The notes: generated by a model from the letters alone, not told the origin. A stretch of DNA of 64,000 nucleotides from Flavobacteriales bacterium (GCA_020635875.1 JACJYY010000003.1:186001-250000), one strand, 5' to 3'. Counted from the first letter of the stretch, positions 35,673 through 44,879 are shown. Numbers and translations are program-made.

Positions 35673-36914
35673 TTAGGCTTCTACAATTTTATAGAGTTTG
35701 TCAGACATACGAATTCTGAAAGGGAGTTTAAAGGTAACACTGTCTCCTTTAGTAGCCTCTTCAGACACCAAATCATTAACCATCATATCCTCTAAAACTA
35801 ACTCTTGAGCGCCTGTACTCGGTCCAGTGATCAATAGTTTATCTCCTTTTTTGATATCGTAGGCTTCAATTTTAAATTCTCCAATTTCAGCTTTTGGAAA
35901 GTAGTGCACTCCTTTACCCACATATACTTTCTTTTGTGTAGCACTAGAGCCAGAAATATCACTCCATTCCCCTAATTCTTGCCCTAAGTAATAGCCAGAC
36001 CAAAAACCTCGGTTATATACTTTCTCTAATTCTTTCATCCAAAGGGCTACTTTTTCTTTGGTAAACGTACCTTCATCATAAGCATCAATAGCCTCGCGAT
36101 AGGTTTTGGTAACAGTAGCCACATATTCTGGAGCTCTTCCTCTTCCTTCAATCTTTAATACTTTTACTCCCGCATCAATGACCTGATCCAAAAAGTCTAG
36201 TGTACATAAGTCTTTTGGAGACATCATGTATTCATTGTCTATTTCAATTTCAAAACCAGATTCCTGATCGATAACAGTGTATTTTTTACGGCAGTTTTGC
36301 TTGCATGCTCCACGATTCGCAGATGAATTATGGGAATGTAAACTCAAATAACATTTTCCCGAAACCGCCATACATAAGGCTCCATGACCAAAAACTTCAA
36401 TTTCTACCAAATTACCAGAAGGACCTTTTATCTGTTCTTTTTCAATTTGACTGGTGATCATTTTTACCTGTCTAAGACTTAATTCACGACTCAATACCAT
36501 AGTGTCTGCAAACAAGCTATAAAACCTGACTGTTTCTACGTTGGTAACGTTTAATTGAGTCGATATATGAACTTCCATGCCAATGGCACGTGCACTAGCA
36601 ATTACTGCTTGATCCGAGGCAATTACTGCGGTTATATTGGCGTCTTTGGCTTTTTTTAAAAGTGTTTTTACGATGGATAAATCGTGATCGTAAATGATAG
36701 TGTTTAAGGTAAGGTAGGTTCTTACATTTTTGGGTTGACAGCGGTCGGTGATTTCTTGTAAATCGTCTAAGGTAAAATTATTGGTCGCTCGGGCTCTCAT
36801 ATTCAATTGCTCAACACCAAAATATACCGAGTCTGCACCATTGTCAATGGCGGCTTGTAAACATTCAAAATTTCCGGCAGGAGCCATCAATTCAATTTTA
36901 CCACTAGTTGTCAT
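35673..36914 (-). CDS. U32 peptidase family protein (TrhP/RlhA-like)
   Basis: A 413-residue U32 (collagenase-like) protein: N-terminal ELMAPAGNFECLQAAIDNGADS, the U32 signature region EVFGHGALCMAVSGKCYLS, and Cys-rich GACKQNCRKKY, whose cysteines in U32 proteins bind an Fe-S cluster. Bacterial relatives TrhP and RlhA make 5-hydroxyuridine in tRNA or 5-hydroxycytidine in 23S rRNA using prephenate, rather than degrade collagen. The ATG at 36914 gives the family N-terminus; an in-frame ATG at 36941 adds nine residues. Confidence 0.88.
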   Translation of the reverse strand: MTTSGKIELMAPAGNFECLQAAIDNGADSVYFGVEQLNMRARATNNFTLDDLQEITDRCQPKNVRTYLTLNTIIYDHDLSIVKTLLKKAKDANITAVIASDQAVIASARAIGMEVHISTQLNVTNVETVRFYSLFADTMVLSRELSLRQVKMITSQIEKEQIKGPSGNLVEIEVFGHGALCMAVSGKCYLSLHSHNSSANRGACKQNCRKKYTVIDQESGFEIEIDNEYMMSPKDLCTLDFLDQVIDAGVKVLKIEGRGRAPEYVATVTKTYREAIDAYDEGTFTKEKVALWMKELEKVYNRGFWSGYYLGQELGEWSDISGSSATQKKVYVGKGVHYFPKAEIGEFKIEAYDIKKGDKLLITGPSTGAQELVLEDMMVNDLVSEEATKGDSVTFKLPFRIRMSDKLYKIVEA

Positions 36915-36970
36915 TGTGAGTTGTTTTGTATTAGCTCGCAAATATAGTAATTAATTGAGGATGAAAGCCT

Positions 36971-37057
36971 CTAGATATTCTGAGAAACTATATATCCCGT
37001 CGTCCAAGCATTCTGAAAGTTAAAACCACCCGTTACGGCATCGATATTTATAATTCG
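36971..37057 (-). pseudogene. Displaced 3' end of HI0933-like flavoprotein gene
   Basis: On the minus strand this reads INIDAVTGGFNFQNAWTTG followed by YIVSQNI and a TAG stop, i.e. the last 25 or so residues of the flavoprotein encoded at 38359-39564 (which ends YILSQNI). A 40-bp core (37003-37042) is identical to 38391-38430; the flanks differ mostly by synonymous or conservative changes, and similarity ends near 37050. It is a second, slightly diverged copy of the gene end, with the Fic gene between the two copies. Confidence 0.85.
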
Positions 37058-37143
37058 TTAAAATATTAGAAAACACGTTTGTGTAAACAAGTGTAGCTTG
37101 GAAAAAACACAGCTACCAGTTTGTTGTAATTTTTATATCGTTA

Positions 37144-37212
37144 TTTACAATATGACCAATGTATTTGTAAAAGATTTCATATTTTTACAATAATAAAAAG
37201 ATGATTGTAATT
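37144..37212 (+). promoter_or_regulatory. Cluster of TTGTAAA/TTTACAA sites before fic
   Basis: TTGTAAAA (37165-37172) and TTTTACAA (37183-37190) form an 8-bp inverted repeat with a 10-bp spacer. Further half-sites are TTTACAA at 37144-37150 and TTGTAAT at 37205-37211. They lie within 75 bp of the fic ATG and look like operator sites, possibly for the winged-helix domain at the Fic C-terminus. Confidence 0.45.
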
Positions 37213-37216
37213 TTAT

Positions 37217-38341
37217 ATGGAAAATTTCAGGTCAGGAACAACTATAAGTCAAGGATATTACAAAAGTTTTCAACCAGAATTCATAAATAAAGAATGGTTG
37301 TTAAACGATATGGAAATACAATCGCTTTTATCCAAAGCCGATAGACAATTAGGAAGATTGGACATGTACAGTGAACACATTCCCGATATTGATTTATTTA
37401 TTAGTATGCACGTGCTAAAGGAAGCTACTCAAAGTAGTCGTATTGAAGGAACGCAAACGAATATGGAAGAAGCGCTTTTAGATAAAGAAGATGTAAGTCT
37501 AGAAAAACGTGACGATTGGGATGAAGTTCAAAATTATATTTCAGCAATGAACAAAGCAATTGCTATGTTAAAAGAAATTCCGTTTTCGAGTCGTTTAATT
37601 AAAGAAACACATAAAGTATTGTTGCAAGGGGTAAGAGGAGAACATAAATTACCCGGTGAATTTAGAACAAGTCAAAACTGGATTGGCGGGGCTTCTATCA
37701 GTGATGCGGTTTTTATTCCTCCTGTTCAGTCAAGTATTGGAGATTTGATGAGCGATTTGGAAAAATTTACCCACAACGAAGAAATTTTATTGCCCGATTT
37801 ATTGAAAATTGGATTGATCCATTATCAATTCGAAACCATTCACCCTTTTTTAGATGGAAACGGTAGAGTTGGACGATTGCTAATAACGCTGTATTTAGTT
37901 GATAAAGAAATTTTAAAACAACCGATATTGTATTTATCCGATTTTTTTGAAAGAAATAAAACGTTGTATTACGATAATTTAATGCGAGTAAGAACGCACA
38001 ATGATTTAAAACAATGGTTAAAATTCTTTTTAGTTGGAATCATTGAAACTGCTAAAAATGGAGTAAAAACTTTTGATGATATTTTAAAATTAAAAGCACA
38101 GTCAGAAAACGCCATTCAGCAATTGGGAACACGTGCTAATAACATCCAAAAGGTATTCAATTATTTATTGAAACGTCCAATTACTGATGTAAACACAGTC
38201 ATTGAAGTTACAGCTGTTTCTCAAAAAACAGCTTACAATATTATTGAAGTACTAGTAAAAATCGGAATTCTAGAAGAAGTTACTGGAGCTAAAAGAGGAA
38301 AAGTATATGCTTTTAAGAAATACTTGGATATTTTTAATTAG
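37217..38341 (+). CDS. Fic family protein with C-terminal winged helix
   Basis: A 374-residue Fic protein: N-terminal domain with an inhibitory-helix motif S73-SRIE77-G78 ((S/T)xxxE(G/N)), the Fic core motif HPFLDGNGRVGR starting at His209, the flap region upstream (GGASISDAVFIPPVQ), and a C-terminal winged-helix DNA-binding domain (about 300-374; ITDVNTVIEVTAVSQKTAYN). Fic enzymes AMPylate target proteins; the internal inhibitory motif indicates autoinhibition, so it needs no separate antitoxin. It is the only gene between two copies of the flavoprotein 3' end, a sign of gain by recombination. Confidence 0.9.
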   Translation: MENFRSGTTISQGYYKSFQPEFINKEWLLNDMEIQSLLSKADRQLGRLDMYSEHIPDIDLFISMHVLKEATQSSRIEGTQTNMEEALLDKEDVSLEKRDDWDEVQNYISAMNKAIAMLKEIPFSSRLIKETHKVLLQGVRGEHKLPGEFRTSQNWIGGASISDAVFIPPVQSSIGDLMSDLEKFTHNEEILLPDLLKIGLIHYQFETIHPFLDGNGRVGRLLITLYLVDKEILKQPILYLSDFFERNKTLYYDNLMRVRTHNDLKQWLKFFLVGIIETAKNGVKTFDDILKLKAQSENAIQQLGTRANNIQKVFNYLLKRPITDVNTVIEVTAVSQKTAYNIIEVLVKIGILEEVTGAKRGKVYAFKKYLDIFN

Positions 38342-38358
38342 AAGATATTACGAATCAA

Positions 38359-39564
38359 TTATATATTTTGACTTAAAATATACCCCGTTGTCCAAGCATT
38401 CTGAAAGTTAAAACCACCCGTTACGGCATCAATATTTAAGGTTTCGCCTGCAAAGTAGAGGTTAGGGCAGATTTTACTTTCCATAGTTTTAAAGTTGACT
38501 TCTTTAAGGTCAATTCCTCCTGCGGTAACGAATTCGTCTTTGAAGGTGCTTTTGCTGGTGATTTCAATTTCTTGGCTCGCCAAAAGAGAGGCAAGAGCGT
38601 TGCTTTCATTTTTGGATAAATCAGCCCATTTTTTGGCGGGATTGATAGAGCCAGTCAATACAAAACGTTCCCATAATCGATTAGGGATGTCAAAAGGCTT
38701 TTGGTTAAGGATATTCTTTTTAGGATAATCGGATTTGTGTTGTGCGATTTGTTCCAAAACGTCTTCACTATTTTGGTTCAACCAATTGATTCTAATAGTG
38801 AATTGATAGTTTTTTTCGGCTAATAATCGAGCGCCCCATGCCGATAGTTTTAATATGGCTGGACCGCTAAATCCCCAATGGGTAATCAATAAGGGGCCTT
38901 GTGTCGATAACTTCAATCCATTTACTGAGACTGAAACGGGCATTGAAATACCAGCTAAATCCTTAATAAATGGATCTTTTGTGTTAAGCGTAAAAAGAGA
39001 AGGGACAGGAGGGATGATTGTATGCCCTAAGGCTGCCATCAACTCCCATACATTGGCGTTACTCCCCGTTGTCAAGACAACCTTATGGGTTGTGTAATTT
39101 TCATTCTGTGTTTGGATGTGCCAAATGTTGTCTTTTTGACTAAGTCCTTTAACGGTTTGTTGTTTTAAAATCTCGATGTTATTCTTTTTGGCTTGAGCCA
39201 AAAAACAATTTATGATGGTTTCAGAAGAGTTGCTTTCAGGGAACATTCTTCCGTCTTCTTCAATTTTAAGAGGGACACCCCGCTGTTCAAACCATTCGAT
39301 GGTATCCCCAGAACAAAATTGATGAAAAGGTCCGCGTAGTTCTTTTTGCCCTCGAGGGTAAAACTGAGTTAATTCATTAGGTACAAAACAAGCGTGAGTC
39401 ACATTACAACGACCGCCTCCTGATATTTTGACTTTAGTCAAAACTTCTTTTCCTCTTTCGAGGATGGCTATAGACCAATCGGGATTTTTTTCTGCTATGT
39501 TGATACCTGCAAAAAAGCCTGCCGCACCACCACCGATAAGGATTACGTCATAGGTTTTAGTCAT
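38359..39564 (-). CDS. HI0933-like NAD(P)/FAD-dependent oxidoreductase
   Basis: A 401-residue flavoprotein with an N-terminal Rossmann FAD site (DVILIGGGAAGFFAGI), the family signature KVKISGGGRCNVTH, and C-terminal AGETLNIDAVTGGFNFQNAW that closes the FAD site. Members of this family (HI0933/YhiN) have unclear substrates. The 3' end exists in a second copy at 36971-37057 beyond the Fic gene; the present gene is full-length. The Abi_2 gene lies 6 bp upstream on the same strand. Confidence 0.9.
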   Translation of the reverse strand: MTKTYDVILIGGGAAGFFAGINIAEKNPDWSIAILERGKEVLTKVKISGGGRCNVTHACFVPNELTQFYPRGQKELRGPFHQFCSGDTIEWFEQRGVPLKIEEDGRMFPESNSSETIINCFLAQAKKNNIEILKQQTVKGLSQKDNIWHIQTQNENYTTHKVVLTTGSNANVWELMAALGHTIIPPVPSLFTLNTKDPFIKDLAGISMPVSVSVNGLKLSTQGPLLITHWGFSGPAILKLSAWGARLLAEKNYQFTIRINWLNQNSEDVLEQIAQHKSDYPKKNILNQKPFDIPNRLWERFVLTGSINPAKKWADLSKNESNALASLLASQEIEITSKSTFKDEFVTAGGIDLKEVNFKTMESKICPNLYFAGETLNIDAVTGGFNFQNAWTTGYILSQNI

Positions 39565-39570
39565 AATCTT

Positions 39571-40464
39571 TTATTTTTTCCAAGCTGGTTCAGATTTCCA
39601 ATTTTTTGGAAATCCCATTGCTAGTGGGTCAATACTCGGATATTGATTGATTAAGTCAATTATTTTGTTGGTAAAAGTATTTGTGGGGTTAATTTTTACC
39701 AGTAGGCGGTCAATCATTGCAATAATGCCATAAAGAGTGCTGTTGAAATTTACAGAAATTTCTCCGTTAAATTGATATTGCTTTCGGTTAGGTATTCTTG
39801 GTCTATCTGCGGTAACTCTTTTGTTGAATAATCTCCCATGATGGGCACAAATGTTTCTCACATTATTGAGGTAAATAAACCAAGATGAAAGAATACTGCT
39901 AGGTAGACCAAAATCTGCTGCAATTAATCTTTTTTCATAGTTATTACTTAATCCCTTATACAGTCTTGATAATTTCCCCATCGTCAAAATTTCCATAGCC
40001 ATATTAGAGGGAGGAAGCGACTCCGAAGTGTATTTGTTCTTATAATGTTTTAAAAAAATCTCTTGGGGATTTTCAAACTTTGAAGCAATTTCTGTTCTTA
40101 TGATGTCAAACGCCTTCGACTCTTCAAATAAACTAGTGTTGTTGAACCAAAAGAATCCATAATTAATGCTATAATAGTTCGTCAATTTAGAACGCAGTGC
40201 TACTTCAATACGCTCTAAATATTCTCCAATAATGGTTCTTAGTTTTTTGTCAAAATTGTAATGGTCAATAATAGTGTCAAAACTTACGTTTTCTTTAAAC
40301 TTGTTGTTTGAGTCTTGGAATTGATACATATAACCAGTAAGTCTATAATAACCTACAGTTGATAGATATTTTTTGGCTCTATTTGTGTTGGGAATTGATA
40401 ATCCTCTTTGTTTGAGTAAAATAATATGTTGGTCATTAGTTAGAGGAGGTTTTTCGTATTTCAT
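39571..40464 (-). CDS. Abi_2 family protein (AbiD/AbiF-like, HEPN motif)
   Basis: A 297-residue Abi_2 protein: start KYEKPPLTNDQHIILLKQRG, YYRLTGYMYQF, DKKLRTIIGEYLERIEVALR, and the HEPN RNase motif RNICAHHGR (RNxxxH). Abi_2 proteins abort phage infection in lactococci, likely as RNases. The frame opens at 40503, but the first 13 residues would be coded inside the terminator of the preceding amylase gene, so the ATG at 40464 is preferred. Only 22 bp separate it from that terminator, leaving little room for a promoter. Confidence 0.88.
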   Translation of the reverse strand: MKYEKPPLTNDQHIILLKQRGLSIPNTNRAKKYLSTVGYYRLTGYMYQFQDSNNKFKENVSFDTIIDHYNFDKKLRTIIGEYLERIEVALRSKLTNYYSINYGFFWFNNTSLFEESKAFDIIRTEIASKFENPQEIFLKHYKNKYTSESLPPSNMAMEILTMGKLSRLYKGLSNNYEKRLIAADFGLPSSILSSWFIYLNNVRNICAHHGRLFNKRVTADRPRIPNRKQYQFNGEISVNFNSTLYGIIAMIDRLLVKINPTNTFTNKIIDLINQYPSIDPLAMGFPKNWKSEPAWKK

Positions 40465-40485
40465 TGGGGGGATGGTCGCTCTTGT

Positions 40486-40531
40486 AAAAAAAAAGCCTCG
40501 CAAATTGCGCTTGAGTCAGAGGCGTGCGAGG
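40486..40531 (-). terminator. Terminator of the GH13 amylase transcript
   Basis: Read on the minus strand, CCTCGCA pairs with TGCGAGG (40525-40531 with 40496-40502), with an inner palindrome CGCAAATTTGCG near the 3' side, followed by a run of nine T. It lies 56 bp after the amylase stop. Confidence 0.75.
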
Positions 40532-40586
40532 GATTGATGTAGCAAATGTATTAAAAATTTCGTCTCTCACAAAATTTTGAGTGTCA

Positions 40587-42425
40587 TTACTTCAATTCAA
40601 GAATCAATATGTTTTTCCCTGAAATAGTTAACGAGCTTCCCAAAGAATACCCTTTGTTGTCAAATATATTTGTTCCCATTTGATATCCAGAGGTATTTTC
40701 TTTAAAACGAGCTAAATCGAAGGTTTTTTCTTCCGTATTATTATTGATAACTACCATCACAGATTCTTTTTCATTATGTCTGAAATAGACATAAACATTG
40801 TCTTCTGGGAGATAATGCGTCATTTTTCCATTGTGAATCACGTCTTTATTCTTTCTCCAATTGAATAGTTTGGACGTAAAGTCATAATATTCTTTTTGAC
40901 TCGCTGTTCTTCCATTTTCTGTAAAGGCATTAGTAGTATCACCCTGCCAACCGCCAGGGAAATCTTGTCTGATATCTGCATCTCCGTTAGTGTCTTTATC
41001 TCCTTTCATTCCAATTTCACTGCCGTAATAGATTTGTGGGATGCCTCTAACCGTTCCGATTAATGCGGTGGCTAATTTATACCCATTGAAATCATATAAG
41101 TGATTGATTCGAGGCGTGTCATGATTTTCTGTAAAAACCAATAGATTGTTTACTTGAGGGTAGAGGTAATCCCCTGTGAAGTTTTCATATATTTTAATGA
41201 TGCCGTCAAACCATGTGGACTTATCTTCGCCAAAGGCTTCCATAATAGCATCGTGTAAGGTAAAATCCATCACGCTAGGTAAGTAGGAATTAAAACTTTG
41301 GATAGCTCCAACAGGACTGTCTTTTTGCCAATAGGATATAGCTGCATGGTCATGCATCCAGACTTCTCCTACGATATTAAATTTAGGATATTCGTCGGTA
41401 ATGGCTTTCGTCCATTTAGAAATTCCCTCTTTATCGCAATAGGAGTAAGTATCTACTCTGAAACCGCCTAAATCTGCGTATTCAATCCACCACAAAGCAT
41501 TTTGAATCAAATAGGTTAAGACCAATGGATTGGATTGGTTCAAATCCGGCATAGTGCGTACAAACCATCCGTCCATACAGTATTTTTTGTCCCTATTGGA
41601 TGCATTGGGATCATATTGAGTGGTCATGCGGTAATTGGTTTGAGCATAACCTGGGAATTGATGAAACCAATTGTAGGTAGGCATGTCTTTGTACATCCAA
41701 TGTTGTGCGCCCCAGTGATTAGTTACGTAGTCCATGATGAGCTTCATGTTGCGTTTTTTAAGTTCTTCGGATAGTCTTACATAGTCTTCGTTTGTACCGT
41801 ATCTGGCGTCAATTTGATAAACATCTGATTGAGCATAAGTGTGATACGAGAATTTTTCGTCGTTATCTTCGTTTAATGGCGTTGGCCATATTGCCGTTGC
41901 GCCTAAACCTTCTATATAATCTAGATTTTGAATGATTCCTTCAATGTCCCCTCCATGTCTCCCGCCAGGCAAAGATCTATTGGCTTTTTCAGTCAATTCT
42001 TTTTGGCTATCATTTTTTGGATCACCGTTAGCAAAACGATCTGGCATCAGCAAATAAATCACATCGGATGAATCAAAACTTTCCCGAAGGGCAGATCCCT
42101 CTTTGCGTTCTTTGATTTCGTATTTATGGGTGTGAACAATTTTTTTATTGTCTTTGAAGTTGAAAATCAATTCGGTTGGTTCTAAATCTTTGGTGTCGAT
42201 AGTTACAAAAAGATAGTTGGGATTTTCTGTCTTGGTGATATTGGTAATTTTCACATTATCAGAAACTAATGGCGTGTAATTATTGATGTTTTTGCCATAA
42301 AACATAATTTGTACCTCTGCATGCTTCATGCCACTCCACCAGAAAGGAGGTTCTGCTTTTTCGATTTGGGCAAAAGCGCTAATCGTAATACATAAGGTTA
42401 GGAGGGATGTGAAATAAGTTCTCAT
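40587..42425 (-). CDS. GH13 alpha-amylase/neopullulanase, SusA-like
   Basis: An exported 612-residue glycoside hydrolase: signal peptide (1-20, SAFAQ), N-terminal beta domain as in cyclomaltodextrinase/neopullulanase, catalytic barrel with nucleophile Asp325 (GFRVDTY), acid/base Glu354 (VGEVWMH) and the third carboxylate Asp436 (TENHDTPR), and a C-terminal beta domain. It should cut imported maltodextrins in the periplasm. Last gene of the minus-strand maltose operon, separated from GH65 by a hairpin. Confidence 0.93.
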   Translation of the reverse strand: MRTYFTSLLTLCITISAFAQIEKAEPPFWWSGMKHAEVQIMFYGKNINNYTPLVSDNVKITNITKTENPNYLFVTIDTKDLEPTELIFNFKDNKKIVHTHKYEIKERKEGSALRESFDSSDVIYLLMPDRFANGDPKNDSQKELTEKANRSLPGGRHGGDIEGIIQNLDYIEGLGATAIWPTPLNEDNDEKFSYHTYAQSDVYQIDARYGTNEDYVRLSEELKKRNMKLIMDYVTNHWGAQHWMYKDMPTYNWFHQFPGYAQTNYRMTTQYDPNASNRDKKYCMDGWFVRTMPDLNQSNPLVLTYLIQNALWWIEYADLGGFRVDTYSYCDKEGISKWTKAITDEYPKFNIVGEVWMHDHAAISYWQKDSPVGAIQSFNSYLPSVMDFTLHDAIMEAFGEDKSTWFDGIIKIYENFTGDYLYPQVNNLLVFTENHDTPRINHLYDFNGYKLATALIGTVRGIPQIYYGSEIGMKGDKDTNGDADIRQDFPGGWQGDTTNAFTENGRTASQKEYYDFTSKLFNWRKNKDVIHNGKMTHYLPEDNVYVYFRHNEKESVMVVINNNTEEKTFDLARFKENTSGYQMGTNIFDNKGYSLGSSLTISGKNILILELK

Positions 42426-42440
42426 AAATATTCAGGTATA

Positions 42441-42471
42441 AAAAAAGCCTTAAGGTTATCTTAAGGCTTTT
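42441..42471 (-). terminator. Hairpin between GH65 and GH13 genes
   Basis: Perfect 12-bp inverted repeat AAAAGCCTTAAG / CTTAAGGCTTTT around a 5-nt loop. Read on the minus strand it is followed by a T run, so it can end the GH65 transcript. It lies 16 bp before the GH13 ATG, so it may only attenuate, making GH13 expression lower than GH65. Confidence 0.75.
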
Positions 42472-42495
42472 AAAGGTATAAAAAAAACTAATTTA

Positions 42496-44802
42496 TTAAG
42501 CTAAAACTCCAGGTTTAACAGTTACAATTTCACCATTTAGGTTTACTGTGATTTCGTCTCCTTTTACTACACTTAATTCGGCACCGCTTTGCGATACTTT
42601 AATTTTTAAAATGTTGTTTCTGAAGTTTACTTTAAATGCATATGAATCCCATTCTTTAGGTATTCTGGTTGTAAAGTGTAACTGATCGTTCTTCACGCGC
42701 ATTCCACCAAATCCTTCTACAATACTCATCCAAGTACCTGCCATTGAAGTAATGTGTAATCCTTCTTCAACTTCTTTGTTGTAGTCGTCTAAGTCTAAAC
42801 GAGAAGTTCTTAAATAGAACGTATATGCTTGATCCATTCTGTCTAAAGCTGCTGCTTGTATAGAGTGTACGCATGGAGATAATGATGACTCATGAACAGT
42901 ATATGGCTCATAGAAATCAAAATGTTTCTCTAATTGCTCTTTTGTAAAGTGATCTTCAAAGAAATAGAATCCTTGTAATACATCCGCTTGTTTGATATAT
43001 GGCGAACGTAATACTCTATCCCATGACCATTTTTGGTTAATTGGTCGTTGACTCTTGTCTAAGTTGGCTACAGTAATAAGGTCTTTATCTAAGAAACCAT
43101 CTTGTTGTAAGAATACGTCATTTTTCTCAGAGAAAGGGAAATACATGTTATCTGCTACGTCTTTCCATTTTGCAATTTCGGCTTTGTTTAAGCTTACTTT
43201 AGTCATAATACGAGAGTAATCAGACGCGTACTCTTTTTCTACTCTGTCGATTTGCTCGGCAGCATAGTCAATACACCACTTAGCAATGTAGTTTGTGTAC
43301 CAGTTGTTATTTACGTTGTTTTCGTATTCGTTGGGGCCAGTAACACCTAAGATTACGTATTTGTTTTTCTGTTTAGAGAAGTTGGCTCTTTGATGCCAGA
43401 ATCTAGCGATTCCAATCAATACTTCTAATCCTTTTTCAGGAATATAGCTATAGTCTCCCGTATATCTGTAGTAGTTGTATACAGCAAATGCGATAGCTCC
43501 GTTTCTGTGGATTTCTTCATGCGTGATTTCCCACTCATTGTGACACTCCTCACCATTCATAGTTACCATTGGATATAAAGCAGCTCCATTAGTAAATCCT
43601 AAGTTGTTCTCAGCATTTTCAATGGCTTTGTCCAATTGGTTGTAACGGTAAGTCAATAAGTTACGCGCTACCTCTTGGTTTTTAGTAGCCATATAGAAAG
43701 GAATACAATACGCCTCAGTATCCCAGTAGGTACTTCCTCCATATTTCTCTCCAGTAAATCCTTTAGGACCAATGTTCAAACGCGAATCTTTTCCTAAATA
43801 CGTTTGGTTTAAGTGGAAGATATTAAATCGAATACCTTGTTGTGCTTTAACGTCTCCATCGATAGTGATGTCAGCCATTTCCCAAATAGAAGCCCAAGCT
43901 GCTTTTTGGTCAGCCAAAAGCGTTTTGTAACCTTTGGCAAAAGCCTTTTTGATAACCGTTTTAGCAGCGTTTACCAATTGATCTTTGGCGTGGTTAGTAG
44001 ATACAGTATATCCACCTACTTTATGAATACTTACAGTTTCTCCTTTAGCCGCAGATACTGTGTAAGTATGCTCAATTTTTGTATTTGATTTTTCAGTGTT
44101 TTCAGGAGCAGTAGATACTACTTTTCCGTTTTTTAGTATCGCACTCGCCATGAAAGTAGCTGTGTGGAATTCTGTTTTAAATGTTTTAGAAACCACAAAC
44201 GCTGTGTTGTTTTCTTCAGCAACTTCTAAAGACTCCCAGAAAGATTCTTCCCAGTTAGAGTCTTCGTTGTGTACACCAGCGTCAACATAAGGTTTAAAAA
44301 CTACAGTGGCGTCACCGTTTAATGCTGTGATTTGATAATCAATAACCCCTGCCTCGTCGATATCTAAACTTAAGAAACGTTTAGTGTTTACTGCAATTTC
44401 AGCTCCGTTAGCCAATGTAGCTTCAAAAGAACGGTTGTACCAACCTTCTTTCATGTTTAATTCTCTCTTGAAGTTTTTAACGGATTTGCATTTTGCTAAA
44501 TCAAGAGATTCACCGTTGATTTCGATGTTTATTCCAATCCAGTTAGGAGCGTTTAATACCTTAGCAAAATATTTTGGGTATCCATTTTTCCACCATCCCA
44601 CTTTGGTTTTGTCTGGGTAATAAACCCCTGCGATATAACTTCCTTGGAATGTGCTTCCAGAATAAGACTCTTCGAAGTTAGCACGTTGCCCCATGGCACC
44701 GTTACCTATACTAAATAAACTCTCTGATGATTCTACTCTCTCAGCATCCCATCCTTCCTCAATGATTGACCAATTATTTGGTACTATATAATCCTGATTC
44801 AT
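42496..44802 (-). CDS. GH65 maltose phosphorylase
   Basis: A 768-residue GH65 enzyme without signal peptide, so cytosolic. Landmarks: SIGNGAMGQRANFEE near the N-terminus, STYWDTEAYCIPFYM, HNEWEITHEEIHRNGAIA and GVTGPNEYENNVNNNWYTN, where Glu492 is the presumed general acid. It phosphorolyses maltose to glucose and beta-glucose-1-phosphate; kojibiose or trehalose specificity cannot be excluded from sequence, but the neighbouring pgmB, MFS carrier and Sus genes point to maltose. Confidence 0.93.
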   Translation of the reverse strand: MNQDYIVPNNWSIIEEGWDAERVESSESLFSIGNGAMGQRANFEESYSGSTFQGSYIAGVYYPDKTKVGWWKNGYPKYFAKVLNAPNWIGINIEINGESLDLAKCKSVKNFKRELNMKEGWYNRSFEATLANGAEIAVNTKRFLSLDIDEAGVIDYQITALNGDATVVFKPYVDAGVHNEDSNWEESFWESLEVAEENNTAFVVSKTFKTEFHTATFMASAILKNGKVVSTAPENTEKSNTKIEHTYTVSAAKGETVSIHKVGGYTVSTNHAKDQLVNAAKTVIKKAFAKGYKTLLADQKAAWASIWEMADITIDGDVKAQQGIRFNIFHLNQTYLGKDSRLNIGPKGFTGEKYGGSTYWDTEAYCIPFYMATKNQEVARNLLTYRYNQLDKAIENAENNLGFTNGAALYPMVTMNGEECHNEWEITHEEIHRNGAIAFAVYNYYRYTGDYSYIPEKGLEVLIGIARFWHQRANFSKQKNKYVILGVTGPNEYENNVNNNWYTNYIAKWCIDYAAEQIDRVEKEYASDYSRIMTKVSLNKAEIAKWKDVADNMYFPFSEKNDVFLQQDGFLDKDLITVANLDKSQRPINQKWSWDRVLRSPYIKQADVLQGFYFFEDHFTKEQLEKHFDFYEPYTVHESSLSPCVHSIQAAALDRMDQAYTFYLRTSRLDLDDYNKEVEEGLHITSMAGTWMSIVEGFGGMRVKNDQLHFTTRIPKEWDSYAFKVNFRNNILKIKVSQSGAELSVVKGDEITVNLNGEIVTVKPGVLA

Positions 44803-44879
44803 TATAAACTGTTATAGTTAAAAATATAATCTGTTACCTAATTGTAAAATTAAGTGCCACAAATTAAACTAATTATCTC

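Noticed and set aside
40465..40503. N-terminal extension of the Abi_2 protein
   Set aside because: It would be coded by the amylase terminator stem and T-run, while Met14 matches the family start.
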